From Streptomyces sp. A2-16 (lineage in GTDB: Bacteria > Actinomycetota > Actinomycetes > Streptomycetales > Streptomycetaceae), in contig NZ_CP063808.1 of assembly GCF_018128905.1 (NCBI RefSeq), positions 1,612,001-1,676,000 of the forward strand: a stretch of DNA of 64,000 bases, given 5' to 3'. Positions 41,366 to 50,685 of this stretch are shown piece by piece (positions within the stretch are counted from its first letter, which is position 1; every line of letters starts with the position of its first letter). Below the pieces are notes generated by a model, which did no database searches, had not been told where the DNA came from, and was given only the letters and a program-made list of their open reading frames with translations. The translations under genes were made by a program, and so were the position numbers.

Positions 41366-42334
41366 TCAGTTCCCCTTCCAGCCGTTGCCCCACGGCTGCT
41401 GCTGCGGCGGCGGTGCGTCGGCGGGTGTGTCGCTGTGGGCGTGGTACTCGACCGACTCCGCGGTCAGCTGCATGAACGCCTCCTCCAGGGAAGCCTGTTG
41501 GGGGCTCAGCTCGTGCAGCACGATCTGGTGCTGCGCGGCCAGCTCGCCGATGTACTCGGACTTGCTGCCGTCCACCTCCAGCGTGCCGTTGCCGGTCTCC
41601 ACGACGGTGACCCCGGCCGTGTGCAGCACGTCGAGCAGCCGCTCGCGCTGCGGGGTGCGGATACGGACGTAGGTCCGCGAGTTCTGTGCGATGAAGTCGG
41701 CCATGGAGGTGTCGGCGAGCAGCCGCCCCTGGCCGATGACGACGAGGTGGTCGGCGGTCAGCGCCATCTCGCTCATCAGGTGCGAGGAGACGAAGACCGT
41801 ACGGCCCTGCGCGGCAAGGGACTTCATCAGGTTGCGGATCCAGTGGATGCCCTCGGGGTCGAGCCCGTTGACCGGCTCGTCGAACATCAGGATCCGCGGG
41901 TCGCCGAGCAGCGCGCCCGCGATGCCGAGCCGCTGGCCCATCCCCAGCGAGAACCCCTTGGCCTTCTTCTTCGCGACCGCCGTCAGACCGACCGTGTCGA
42001 GCACCTCGTGCACCCGCTTCGTCGGGATGCCGTTGCTCTGCGCGAGACACAGCAGGTGGTTGTAGGCGCTGCGTCCGCCGTGCATGGCCTTGGCGTCCAG
42101 CAGCGCGCCGATGTACGTCAGCGGATCCTTGAGCTGGTCGTAGTGCTTGCCGTCGATACGGACGTCCCCCGCGGTGGGCCGGTCCAGACCCAGCATCATG
42201 CGCATGGTGGTCGACTTGCCCGCGCCGTTGGGACCGAGGAAGCCCGTGACGATGCCCGGTCTGACAGTGAAGGTCAGGTTGTTGACCGCCACCTTCTCGC
42301 CGTACCGCTTGGTCAGCCCCGCTAGCTCGATCAT
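41366..42334 (-). CDS. ABC transporter ATP-binding protein (system B)
   Basis: The product is 322 residues. Walker A is GPNGAGKST, signature FSLGMGQRLGIAGALLGDP, Walker B ILMFDEPVNGLDPEG. It is very close to the system A ATPase over the catalytic domain, but its C-terminal tail is only about 25 residues (TPADAPPPQQQPWGNGWKGN). The start is ATG 42334; a GTG 9 bases upstream is also in frame. It is the first gene of a probable four-gene minus-strand operon. Confidence 0.9.
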   Translation of the reverse strand: MIELAGLTKRYGEKVAVNNLTFTVRPGIVTGFLGPNGAGKSTTMRMMLGLDRPTAGDVRIDGKHYDQLKDPLTYIGALLDAKAMHGGRSAYNHLLCLAQSNGIPTKRVHEVLDTVGLTAVAKKKAKGFSLGMGQRLGIAGALLGDPRILMFDEPVNGLDPEGIHWIRNLMKSLAAQGRTVFVSSHLMSEMALTADHLVVIGQGRLLADTSMADFIAQNSRTYVRIRTPQRERLLDVLHTAGVTVVETGNGTLEVDGSKSEYIGELAAQHQIVLHELSPQQASLEEAFMQLTAESVEYHAHSDTPADAPPPQQQPWGNGWKGN

Positions 42335-42438
42335 GCCGACCACGCTAGGGGCGCGCCCCGGCGGATGCCACTCCTATGGGCAAACGGAGACCGACGAGCA
42401 CGGCAAGAAACGTGAAAACCGTCGAACCGGCTCGCGGT

Positions 42439-42496
42439 ACGGCATGACGAAGGCCCGTACCTCCGGGGGAGACGGTACGGGCCTTCGTCATGCCGT
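42439..42496. terminator. 23-bp stem terminator after filP
   Basis: Positions 42439-42461 are the exact reverse complement of 42474-42496, with a 12-base loop. It is the longest perfect stem seen in the window outside the repeat elements. It lies 10 bp past the filP stop on the minus strand and upstream of the ABC operon, isolating the two units. Confidence 0.85.
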
Positions 42497-42505
42497 CAGG
42501 CGGTG

Positions 42506-43441
42506 TTACCGGGACTGCTGGGCCGGAACCCCGCGGGAGATCGGCTCGTCCTCGACCGGGGAGCCGGCGGCGGCCACCGCGGCGCCCGTGAGCGTGGCGA
42601 GCATCTCGCGGACGTTCGTCAGCTGGGCGTTGATCGAGTCGCGACGGTTCGTCAGGGCCGCGAGCTCACGCTCGGATTCCGAACGGATCCGGTCGGCCTT
42701 GGCGTTGGCGTCGGCCACGATGTCCTCGGCCTGGCGCTGCGCGGTCTCCACCGTCTGGCGGGCGCGGCGCTCGGCGTCGGTGCGCAGCTTCTCGGCCTCG
42801 AGGCGCAGCTGCTCCGCGCGGTGCTCGATCTCCGCGAGACGCTTCTCCGCCTTCTGCTGACGGGACGCCAGGTCGCGCTCGGACTGCTCCCGGCGCTTGG
42901 CGAGGTTCGTCTCGAAGTCGGCGGCGGCCTGCGCGGCCTTGGCGCGGGTCTCCTCGAAGAGGGCGTCGGCCTCCTCGCGCTTCGACTGCGCGTCCTTCTG
43001 AGCCTCGGAACGCAGCTGAGAAGCGTCGCTCTTGGCCTTCTCGACGATCCGGACGCCCTCGTCCTCAGCCTTGGCCTTGCGCTCCGCAGCGAACGATTCT
43101 GCGTCGTTGCGGACCTGCTGGGCCGCGGACTCGGCGAGCTCGCGGTGCTGCTCGGCCGCGCGACGGGCCTCCTCGCGCAGGTCCTTGGCCTCCTCCTCGG
43201 CGAGGCGGAGGATCTTCTCGACACGCGCGCCGAGGCCGGCGTACGACGGCTCGGCGTCGCTTACCTGAGCCTGGGCGTTCTGCGTCTCGAGGTGGAGCTC
43301 CTCGATGCGCTTTTCCAGGGCGGTGATGCGGGAGAGAGCGCTGTCACGGTCGGAGACGAGCTTGGAGATCCGTTCGTCCACCTGAGCGCGGTCGTACCCA
43401 CGCCGCACAAGCTCGAAGCCGTAGGGGGAAGTGTCGCTCAT
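42506..43441 (-). CDS. filP: FilP, intermediate-filament-like coiled-coil protein
   Basis: Cytoskeletal protein of polar growth in Streptomyces; it forms a network behind the hyphal tip and interacts with DivIVA and Scy. The product is 311 residues. The N-terminus MSDTSPYGFELVRRGYDRAQVDERISKL resembles the DivIVA-type start, and most of the rest is coiled-coil rich in Glu, Ala, Arg and Lys, with the long helical repeat typical of this family. The C-terminus is short and non-helical (TGAAVAAAGSPVEDEPISRG). The assignment rests on coiled-coil pattern, length and position next to scy, and agrees with the S. coelicolor order. Confidence 0.93.
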   Translation of the reverse strand: MSDTSPYGFELVRRGYDRAQVDERISKLVSDRDSALSRITALEKRIEELHLETQNAQAQVSDAEPSYAGLGARVEKILRLAEEEAKDLREEARRAAEQHRELAESAAQQVRNDAESFAAERKAKAEDEGVRIVEKAKSDASQLRSEAQKDAQSKREEADALFEETRAKAAQAAADFETNLAKRREQSERDLASRQQKAEKRLAEIEHRAEQLRLEAEKLRTDAERRARQTVETAQRQAEDIVADANAKADRIRSESERELAALTNRRDSINAQLTNVREMLATLTGAAVAAAGSPVEDEPISRGVPAQQSR

Positions 43442-43624
43442 GGGGTTCCTGTCAAATGAGACCGGTGAGGTGATAGGGGGAATCCTAGGGGCCGAAGCGG
43501 TGTGTCATCGAGCGGATACGTGTTTGATCTGGAGAATGACACCCCTTTTGAGTGGCTAACCCTGGGACGGCTTGCCAAAAACTTGGTCAAAGGCCCCAGA
43601 CGACGCCGGATTCCGACCAGTCGG

Positions 43625-46600
43625 TCAGCTGTCCGACGGCTTACCCGAACGAGGGGCACCGACCGCTGCGCCCGCCTTGACGCCGCCGTCCTTGCCCCCT
43701 GCCGGGGCCTCGAAGGATTCCAACGCCTCCAGGACGTCCTGGACACGGGAGATCTCGGTGTTGATGTCCTCACGGCGACGGACGAGCACCTCCAGCTCGC
43801 GCTTGCCCTCCTCGACCGTGCGCTTCGCCTCGCGGATCGCCTCGGCCTTGAGCTCCTCGGCCTCCCGGACCAGCGTGGCCTTCTTCTGCTCGGCCTCCTT
43901 GAGGAGCCCCTCGGCCTTCTTGACCGCGGCGATGCGCACCTTGCCGGCCTCCGAATTGGCCTCCGAGACCAGCTCCTTGGCCTTCGCCTGGGCCTTCGCC
44001 AGCTGCTCCTCGGACGCCTTGATGAGCGCGTCGCAGCGGTCGCCGGTCGACTTCATCGTCTCCGCGGCCTCACGGCGGGCCCGCTCGTGCAGCGCCTCGA
44101 TCTCGCTCGTGATCCGCTCGCGCAGCTCCTCCGCACGCTCCCTTATGGCGGTCGCGTCCCGCCGGGCACCGACGAGCAGCTCGTCCGCGTCCGTACGGGC
44201 CTTCTCCACCCGCGTGTTGCCCTCGACCGTGGCCTCCGCCACCAGCCGGTCGGCCTCCTTGCGGGCCGCACCGACCATGCTGTCGGCCTGCGCCTCCGCG
44301 TCGGCGGTGGTCTTGAGCGCCTGCTGCTGCGCCTCGGTGAGCAGCTTGTCCGCCTCGGCGGTGGTCTCCGTGATGAGCGTGTCCACCTGCTCGGCCGCCT
44401 CGGAACGCCGCTTGTTGGCGTCCTTGCGGGCCTCGTCGAGGGTGCGGTCGGCCTCCTCGCGCGCGGAGTTGACCAGCTCCTCGGCCGCGGCCGCCGCCTC
44501 CGCCCTGACCCGCTCGGCCTCGCTGCGGATCCGCTCCGCGTGCCGCTGGGCCTGCCCGACCGTCTCGGCGGCCTCGGCACGCAGCCGCTCCGCGTCCCCG
44601 CTCGCCTCCCCGATCAGCTGCTCGGCCTGGGCGACCGACTCCGCGCGTACCCGCTCGGCCTCGGCGACGGTCTCCGAACGCAGCCGCTCGGCCTCCGCGA
44701 CCGTCTCCGTGCGCAGCCGGTCGGTGTCGGTGATGGTCTCCTCGGTGAGCCGCTCCGCCTCGTTGCGCGCCTCGGTGATGAGGGTGTCGGCCTGCGTCGC
44801 CGCGTCCGAGCGGATGCGGTTGGCGTCCTCGCGGGCCTCCGCCCGGGCGCGGGCGGCGTCCTGGTCGGCCTGGGCGATGGTGTCGGAGGCCTCGGTGCGC
44901 GCCCGCTGGGCGTGCTCGGACGCGTCCGAACGCAGCCGCTCGGCCTCCGCGATCGCCTCCGAGACGGTGCGCTCGGCAAGGGACTTGGCCGCGTCCGTCT
45001 CCTCGGCGGCCTCGCGCCGGATGCGGGCGGCGTCCTCGCTGGCCCGCTCCCGCTCCGAGTAGGCGTCCGAGCGGACCCGGTCGGCCTCCTCCTGCGCCTC
45101 GCGCCGGGTGCGGTCGGCCACGTGCTCGGCGGCGGAGCGCAGCCCGGTGATCTCCTCCTGGGCCTGCTCGTGCAGCCCGGCGACCGAGTCGCGCACCTGC
45201 TGGGCGTGCTGCTCGGCCGCCGACACCATCTCGCCGGCCCGCCGGTCCGCCTCCTCGACCAGCCGTACGGCCTCGGCCTGGGCCTCCTCCACGCGGTTGC
45301 GCGCGGAAGCCAGCAGCTCCTCGCTCTGCTCGCGGGCCCGCTCACGCTCCTGGTCGGCCTCCTGGCGGGCCGAGCCGAGGTACTCCTCGGCCTCGCGGCG
45401 GCGCCGGTTGGCCTCCTCCTGGGCGGCGGCCAGCGTCTCGGACGCCTCCGTGGCGATCCGCTCGGCGGCGGCCTGCGCCTCCGCCCGGACCCGGTCCGCG
45501 GTGTCCTGGGCCTCGGACTTGAGCCGCTCCGCCTCGGCCGCGGCCTCGGAGCGCAGCCGTACGGCGACGGCCTCGCCCTCGGCGCGGGAGGCGGACGCGT
45601 CGGACGCGGCCTCGGTGCGCAGCCGGTCGGCCTCCGCCTCGGCCTGCTGCTGGAGGGTGCGGATCCGCTCGGCGGCCTCGCCGCGCAGCCGCTCGCTCTC
45701 CTCGGCGGCCTCGCGACGGATCCGCGCGGCCTCCTCGCGGGCCTCGGTCAGGGCCTGCTCGGCGGTGGCGAGACGCTCCTCGGCCTCGGTGTGCAGCCGG
45801 GTCAGCTCGTCGGCGGCCTCGACGCGGCGCGCCTCTATGGCCCGCTCGGTCTCCTCGCGCAGCTCACGGGCGGCCCGCTCGGCCTCGGCCCTGAGCTCCT
45901 CGACCTGCTCGGCGGCCTCCTCGCGGTGCCGCTCGGCCTCCTGACGGGTGCGCTGGAGGGTCTCCTCGGCCTGCCGGCGCAGCGTGGTGGCGCGCTCGAT
46001 GGCCTCGGTGCGGACCTTCTCGCTGTCCGTGGTCGCGCTCTGGCGCAGCTCGTCGGCGTCCGCCTTGGCCTTGGAGAGCAGCTCCTCGGCGGTCTTGGCG
46101 GCCTCCTCGATCTGCTGGACGGCCTCCTTGCGGGCCTCCGCGCGGATCTTCTCGCCCTCGGCGACCGCGTCGGCGCGCAGCTGCTCGGCCTCGCCGCGCA
46201 GCCGGCGGGCCTCCTCCTGCAGCTCGACCGTCTTGGCGCGGTACTCCTTGGTGTCGTCCTTCGCCGTGCCCTTGAGCTGTTCGGCGATGTCGTGCGCCTC
46301 GGCGCGCAGCCGGTCCGCCTCGGTCTCCGCCTCACGACGGATCCGCTCGGCCTCCTCGGTGGCGGCCCTGGTGGTCCGCTGCGCGTCCTCCTGCGCCTTG
46401 TTGAGGACGTCCTCGGCGGTCTTGGCGGCCTTGGACAGCTGGGTCGCGCTCTCCTCGGCGGTGAGCGTGCGGGCCTTCTCCGCGGCCTCGGTGACGATCT
46501 TCTCGGCCTCGGCGCGGGCGTCCGCGACGATCTGCTCGGCGGCCTCCTTGGTCGCCTCGGCCTCCTGGCTGGCCTCGCTGACCAGCCGGGCGACCTGCTC

Positions 46601-47536
46601 CTTGGCCGTACGGGTGCGCTGTTCGTTGGCCGACTCCGCGCTCGCGAGCGTCTTCTCGGCGGCCGACTTCGCCTCGCTGAGCACCTTCTCGGCCTCGGCC
46701 TGCGCCTTGCGCAGCGCCTCCTCGGCCTCCGTCATCCGCTGCTCGGCGGCCCGGCTGAGCTCGGTGGCCTGGCGGCGGGCGCTGTCCGACTCGGTCGCCG
46801 TGGACGTGCGCAGCTGCTCGGCGTGGTCGGTGGCCTCCTGGGCCTGCGTGGAGGCGCTCTCCAGAAGCCGCTCGGCGTCCGCGCGGGCGCGCCGCAGCAG
46901 CTGCTCGGCCTCCGCGCGGGCCGCCTCGGCCTCGCTCTGCAGACGCTGGCGGGCCTCGCTGGTGACCCGCTCGGCCTCGGCGCGGGCGGCCGCCATGGCC
47001 TGCTCGGCCTCCGCGCGGGACTCCTCCAGGAGCCGGCGGGCCTGGGACTCGCTGCGGGCGCGCAGCTGCTCGGCCCACGCCACGTTCTCGTTGACGTGCG
47101 ACTCGACGGTCTGCCGGCGCTCGGCCAGCTCCTGGTCGAGCTGCTGCCGGCGGGTGACCGCCTCCTGGTGCAGCTCCGCCTGCAGCCGTGCGGCCTGCTC
47201 GGCGTGCTCCTGGAGGATGCGCTGGGTCTGGGCGCGGACCTGGCTCAGCTCGCGCTCGGCGTCCTGGCGCAACTGGTCGGCCTGGATCTGCGCGTTGCGC
47301 AGCAACTGCTCGGCCTGGTAGCCGATGTCACCGCCGCCGAATTCGGGCCGGGACATGAGGGTGCGCCGCGCCTCGTGCAACTTGGCGCGCAGCACCTCGA
47401 CCTGGTAGCCGAGGTCCTCGGCGTGCTGGATCGCCTTTTCCCGCTCGGTCTTCAGCCGATCCATCTCGGCCTCGAACCGAGAGAGGTGGTCGACGTCAGC
47501 CGCCGGCTCTCGCTCCTGGCGTTCGTAGCCCCGCAC
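43625..47536 (-). CDS. scy: Scy, polarisome coiled-coil scaffold protein
   Basis: Very long coiled-coil protein, 1303 residues, that organises the tip complex with DivIVA and FilP and affects branching and septation. After a short N-terminal region (DVDHLSRFEAEMDRLKTEREKAI) nearly the whole chain is heptad/hendecad coiled-coil made of repeating AEAERLRSEA-like units; published work describes a 51-residue repeat in this family. The C-terminus (EAPAGGKDGGVKAGAAVGAPRSGKPSDS) is disordered. GTG 47536 gives the known start MRGYE; TTG 47566 in the same frame is less likely. The DNA is internally repetitive, which makes length change by recombination likely. Confidence 0.93.
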   Translation of the reverse strand: MRGYERQEREPAADVDHLSRFEAEMDRLKTEREKAIQHAEDLGYQVEVLRAKLHEARRTLMSRPEFGGGDIGYQAEQLLRNAQIQADQLRQDAERELSQVRAQTQRILQEHAEQAARLQAELHQEAVTRRQQLDQELAERRQTVESHVNENVAWAEQLRARSESQARRLLEESRAEAEQAMAAARAEAERVTSEARQRLQSEAEAARAEAEQLLRRARADAERLLESASTQAQEATDHAEQLRTSTATESDSARRQATELSRAAEQRMTEAEEALRKAQAEAEKVLSEAKSAAEKTLASAESANEQRTRTAKEQVARLVSEASQEAEATKEAAEQIVADARAEAEKIVTEAAEKARTLTAEESATQLSKAAKTAEDVLNKAQEDAQRTTRAATEEAERIRREAETEADRLRAEAHDIAEQLKGTAKDDTKEYRAKTVELQEEARRLRGEAEQLRADAVAEGEKIRAEARKEAVQQIEEAAKTAEELLSKAKADADELRQSATTDSEKVRTEAIERATTLRRQAEETLQRTRQEAERHREEAAEQVEELRAEAERAARELREETERAIEARRVEAADELTRLHTEAEERLATAEQALTEAREEAARIRREAAEESERLRGEAAERIRTLQQQAEAEADRLRTEAASDASASRAEGEAVAVRLRSEAAAEAERLKSEAQDTADRVRAEAQAAAERIATEASETLAAAQEEANRRRREAEEYLGSARQEADQERERAREQSEELLASARNRVEEAQAEAVRLVEEADRRAGEMVSAAEQHAQQVRDSVAGLHEQAQEEITGLRSAAEHVADRTRREAQEEADRVRSDAYSERERASEDAARIRREAAEETDAAKSLAERTVSEAIAEAERLRSDASEHAQRARTEASDTIAQADQDAARARAEAREDANRIRSDAATQADTLITEARNEAERLTEETITDTDRLRTETVAEAERLRSETVAEAERVRAESVAQAEQLIGEASGDAERLRAEAAETVGQAQRHAERIRSEAERVRAEAAAAAEELVNSAREEADRTLDEARKDANKRRSEAAEQVDTLITETTAEADKLLTEAQQQALKTTADAEAQADSMVGAARKEADRLVAEATVEGNTRVEKARTDADELLVGARRDATAIRERAEELRERITSEIEALHERARREAAETMKSTGDRCDALIKASEEQLAKAQAKAKELVSEANSEAGKVRIAAVKKAEGLLKEAEQKKATLVREAEELKAEAIREAKRTVEEGKRELEVLVRRREDINTEISRVQDVLEALESFEAPAGGKDGGVKAGAAVGAPRSGKPSDS

Positions 47537-47768
47537 TGCGCGGTCCCATCCGTCCCCTGGTCGCAAGTCTCTCCGTACGAGCCCTGTCCATCCGCCGAAC
47601 GGGGCCCCCGGGGAATGGTGTCAGATCAACGGCGGAGCACGGACTGCTGCCCACTGCTCGTCCCCCGAAACCCGGACCCCGGCTCGGTTCTGCCGCCATG
47701 GGCAGGACCCGGTCGCCCTGGGAAGAGCGGCGACCGCCCCCAACCCTACCGGCCCATATGTACGAGGG

Positions 47769-48209
47769 TCAGTGCTCAGGTGACTCAACAGGCGCCGAAG
47801 TGACCAGTTCTGTCAGTACGCCATGACAATCCTTCGGGTGCAGGAAGGTGATCCGTGACCCCATGGAGCCGCGTCGCGGCTCCTCGTACAGGACGCGTAC
47901 GCCCTTTTCCTTGATGTCCGCGGCGTCGGCGTCGACGTCCGCCGTACCGAAAGCGATGTGGTGGACACCCTCGCCGTTCTTGTCCAGCCACTTGGCGACG
48001 GTGGAGTCGGGGCGGGTCGGCTCCAGAAGCTGCAGGTAGGAGGCTCCGCCGTCGGACGTCTCGTTGATCTTGAGCATGGCCTCGCGCACGCCCTGCTCCT
48101 CGTTGACCTCGGAGTGGAACACCTCGAAGCCGTACGTGGCCCGGTAGAACTCGACGGTCTTGTCGAGGTCGAAACAGGCGATCCCGATGTGGTCGATTCG
48201 CGTCAGCAT
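47769..48209 (-). CDS. mce: Methylmalonyl-CoA epimerase
   Basis: Interconverts (R)- and (S)-methylmalonyl-CoA in the propionyl-CoA/succinyl-CoA route, which also supplies polyketide extender units. The product is 146 residues of the VOC metalloenzyme fold: metal ligands are expected in IDHIGIAC (His), VHHIAFG (His) and HGVLTEL (Glu). ATG 48209 starts MLTRIDHIGIACFDLD. It is divergent from the thiolase gene; meaB, which serves methylmalonyl-CoA mutase, is 1.4 kb away. Confidence 0.94.
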   Translation of the reverse strand: MLTRIDHIGIACFDLDKTVEFYRATYGFEVFHSEVNEEQGVREAMLKINETSDGGASYLQLLEPTRPDSTVAKWLDKNGEGVHHIAFGTADVDADAADIKEKGVRVLYEEPRRGSMGSRITFLHPKDCHGVLTELVTSAPVESPEH

Positions 48210-48357
48210 GTAGTCAGTGCAGCGCTCGCGAAACGGTTACGCAACGTGCGCGCGATCACACCGACGGCCGGGTGACGGCACGGAGTGCCACTCAGTACAT
48301 TCGAAGTAAACCCTCGTTCACTCCTCGGCAGTGCAGCCGGTAAGGGGATCGCAGCTC

Positions 48358-49560
48358 ATGTCTGGATCGAACAGCACGACCTCGGTGATCGTCGCGGGCG
48401 CCCGTACGCCCATGGGGCGGTTGCTGGGCTCGCTGAAGTCCTTCTCGGGAGCCGACCTCGGCGGCTTCGCGATCAAGGCCGCCCTCGACCGTGCGGGGAT
48501 CGGTGGCGACCAGGTGCAGTACGTCATCATGGGCCAGGTCCTCCAGGCCGGCGCGGGCCAGATCCCGGCCCGCCAGGCCGCGGTCAAGGCCGGCATCCCG
48601 ATGAACGTCCCGGCGCTCACCATCAACAAGGTGTGCCTCTCGGGCCTCGACGCGATCGCGCTGGCCGACCAGCTCATCCGCGCCGGCGAGTTCGACGTGA
48701 TCGTCGCGGGCGGCCAGGAGTCCATGACCAACGCCCCCCACCTGCTCCCGAAGTCCCGCGAGGGCTTCAAGTACGGCGCCATCGAGATGCTCGACGCCAT
48801 GGCGTACGACGGCCTGACCGACGCCTTCGAGAACATCGCCATGGGCGAGTCCACGGAGAAGCACAACACCCGCCTCGGCATCCAGCGCCCCGAGCAGGAC
48901 GAGTTCTCCGCCCTGTCCCACCAGCGGGCCGCCGCCGCACAGAAGAACGGCGTCTTCGAGGCCGAGATCACCCCGGTCGAGATTCCGCAGCGCAAGGGCG
49001 ACCCGGTCCTCTTCAGCAAGGACGAGGGCATCCGCGGCGACACCACCGCCGAGTCCCTGGGCAAGCTGCGCCCGGCCTTCACCAAGGACGGCACCATCAC
49101 CGCCGGCTCCGCCTCGCAGATCTCGGACGGCGCCGCGGCCGTGGTCGTGATGAGCAAGACCAAGGCCCAGGAGCTCGGCCTCGCGTGGATCGCCGAGATC
49201 GGCGCCCACGGAAACGTGGCGGGCCCGGACAACTCCCTGCAGTCCCAGCCGTCCAACGCGATCCTGCACGCCCTCAAGAAGGAGGGCCTGGAGGTCTCCG
49301 ACCTCGACCTGATCGAGATCAACGAGGCGTTCGCGGCGGTCGCCGTGCAGTCGATGAAGGACCTCGGCGTGTCCACCGAAAAGGTGAACGTGAACGGCGG
49401 CGCCATCGCCCTCGGCCACCCCATCGGCATGTCGGGCGCCCGGCTCGTCCTGCACCTGGCCCTGGAGCTCAAGCGGCGCGGCGGCGGGGTCGGCGCGGCC
49501 GCGCTGTGCGGCGGCGGCGGCCAGGGTGACGCGCTCGTGGTGCGGGTACCCAAGGCCTGA
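48358..49560 (+). CDS. Acetyl-CoA C-acetyltransferase (thiolase)
   Basis: Condenses two acetyl-CoA to acetoacetyl-CoA or the reverse. The product is 400 residues. Catalytic residues are C93 ([11 protein letters not shown]), the histidine in [16 protein letters not shown], and the second cysteine in [15 protein letters not shown] 48358 follows AAGGGGA. With the 3-hydroxybutyryl-CoA dehydrogenase it could start the ethylmalonyl-CoA pathway, and its place beside mce and meaB fits acyl-CoA metabolism. Confidence 0.94.
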   Translation: MSGSNSTTSVIVAGARTPMGRLLGSLKSFSGADLGGFAIKAALDRAGIGGDQVQYVIMGQVLQAGAGQIPARQAAVKAGIPMNVPALTINKVCLSGLDAIALADQLIRAGEFDVIVAGGQESMTNAPHLLPKSREGFKYGAIEMLDAMAYDGLTDAFENIAMGESTEKHNTRLGIQRPEQDEFSALSHQRAAAAQKNGVFEAEITPVEIPQRKGDPVLFSKDEGIRGDTTAESLGKLRPAFTKDGTITAGSASQISDGAAAVVVMSKTKAQELGLAWIAEIGAHGNVAGPDNSLQSQPSNAILHALKKEGLEVSDLDLIEINEAFAAVAVQSMKDLGVSTEKVNVNGGAIALGHPIGMSGARLVLHLALELKRRGGGVGAAALCGGGGQGDALVVRVPKA

Positions 49561-49603
49561 GCCCCTCGCAGGCCTCGTACGTCGTTTCGTGAACGGAGCT
49601 GTG

Positions 49604-50560
49604 ATGCAGGACGTCTCCTCGCTGGTCGCCCAGGCCAGGGAAGGCCGGCCACGGGCCGTGGCCCGGCTGATCTCCCTCGTGGAGGGGGCGTCCCCGCAGC
49701 TCAGGGAGGTCATGCGGACACTGGCCCCGCTCACCGGAAACGCCTACGTGGTCGGCCTGACCGGATCACCCGGCGTCGGCAAGTCGACGTCCACCTCGGC
49801 GCTGGTCACCGCGTACCGCAAGCAGGACAAGCGGGTCGGCGTCCTGGCCGTCGACCCGTCCTCGCCGTTCTCCGGCGGGGCCCTGCTCGGCGACCGGGTG
49901 CGCATGTCGGACCACGCCTCCGACCCCGGCGTCTACATCCGCTCCATGGCCACCCGCGGCCACCTCGGCGGCCTCGCCTGGGCCGCCCCGCAGGCCATCC
50001 GCGTCCTGGACGCGGCCGGCTGCGACGTGATCCTGGTCGAGACGGTCGGCGTGGGCCAGTCGGAGGTGGAGATCGCCTCCCAGGCGGACACCTCCGTGGT
50101 GCTGCTCGCGCCCGGCATGGGCGACGGCATCCAGGCCGCCAAGGCCGGAATCCTGGAGATCGGCGACGTCTACGTCGTCAACAAGGCCGACCGCGACGGC
50201 GCCGACGCCACCGCCCGCGAGCTCAACCACATGCTGGGCCTCGGCGAGTCCCGGAAGCCCGGCGACTGGCGCCCGCCGATCGTCAAGACGGTCGCCAGTC
50301 GCGCGGAAGGCGTCGACGAGGTCGTCGAGGCCCTGGAGAAGCACCGCGCGTGGATGGAGGAGCACGGCGTCCTCGCCGAGCGCCGCCGCGCCCGCGCCGC
50401 CCACGAGGTCGAGACGATCGCCGTCACCGCCCTGCGCGAACGCATCGGCGACCTGCGCGGCGACCGCCGCCTCGGCGCCCTCGCCGAACGGATCGTCGCC
50501 GGCCTGCTGGACCCCTACCGGGCGGCGGACGAACTGGTGGAGGGCCTGACCCAGGGCTGA
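49604..50560 (+). CDS. meaB: MeaB, methylmalonyl-CoA mutase-associated GTPase
   Basis: G-protein chaperone that guards methylmalonyl-CoA mutase and gates B12 loading. The product is 318 residues. Motifs: P-loop GSPGVGKST, VDPSSPFSGGALLGDRVRM, the Walker B/switch segment VILVETVGVGQSEVE, and the guanine-specificity motif NKAD. ATG 49604 has GGAG 5 bases upstream; GTG 49601 is too close to it. It is 43 bp after the thiolase gene. The mutase subunits are not in the window. Confidence 0.94.
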   Translation: MQDVSSLVAQAREGRPRAVARLISLVEGASPQLREVMRTLAPLTGNAYVVGLTGSPGVGKSTSTSALVTAYRKQDKRVGVLAVDPSSPFSGGALLGDRVRMSDHASDPGVYIRSMATRGHLGGLAWAAPQAIRVLDAAGCDVILVETVGVGQSEVEIASQADTSVVLLAPGMGDGIQAAKAGILEIGDVYVVNKADRDGADATARELNHMLGLGESRKPGDWRPPIVKTVASRAEGVDEVVEALEKHRAWMEEHGVLAERRRARAAHEVETIAVTALRERIGDLRGDRRLGALAERIVAGLLDPYRAADELVEGLTQG

Positions 50561-50574
50561 GCCCCTGATACGTT
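50546..50574 (+). promoter_or_regulatory. Predicted promoter of the MFS leader region
   Basis: CTGACC (50546-50551), a 17-base spacer and TACGTT (50569-50574), with an extended TGA before the -10 box. The -35 box lies in the last codons of meaB. The expected transcription start falls on the ATG at 50582, so the first transcript would be leaderless. Confidence 0.5.
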
Positions 50575-50581
50575 GACCGCC

Positions 50582-50602
50582 ATGTTCCTCTCCTTGGCGT
50601 AG
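50582..50602 (+). CDS. Six-residue leader peptide ORF upstream of the MFS gene
   Basis: ATG to TAG encodes MFLSLA. There is no ribosome binding site; the ATG is 7 bases after a -10 box, the spacing of leaderless mRNAs. A hairpin follows at 50615-50643. It is proposed as a regulatory leader peptide for the exporter at 50686; no known leader peptide is recognised. Confidence 0.4.
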   Translation: MFLSLA

Positions 50603-50614
50603 GGCAGACACCGG

Positions 50615-50643
50615 GCCACGGTTCGAGCATCCGCTCCCGTGGC
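50615..50643 (+). promoter_or_regulatory. Hairpin in the MFS leader
   Basis: GCCACGG (50615-50621) pairs with CCGTGGC (50637-50643), with a 15-base loop; two more G-C pairs can form below a mismatch. It lies between the mini-ORF stop and the MFS start and could work as an attenuator. Confidence 0.45.
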
Positions 50644-50685
50644 TCCTCGGCGTCCCCCTTCCCGCCTCTCTGCGAGGAACCCACC

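Noticed and set aside
47537-47768. Possible small gene between scy and the epimerase gene
   Set aside because: No frame with a start, ribosome binding site and plausible composition; it is probably the scy promoter region.
43502-47803. 1433-codon plus-strand ORF opposite scy
   Set aside because: A mirror of the scy coiled-coil repeat (Leu/Gly/Arg-rich), with no domain. The scy frame matches the known protein.
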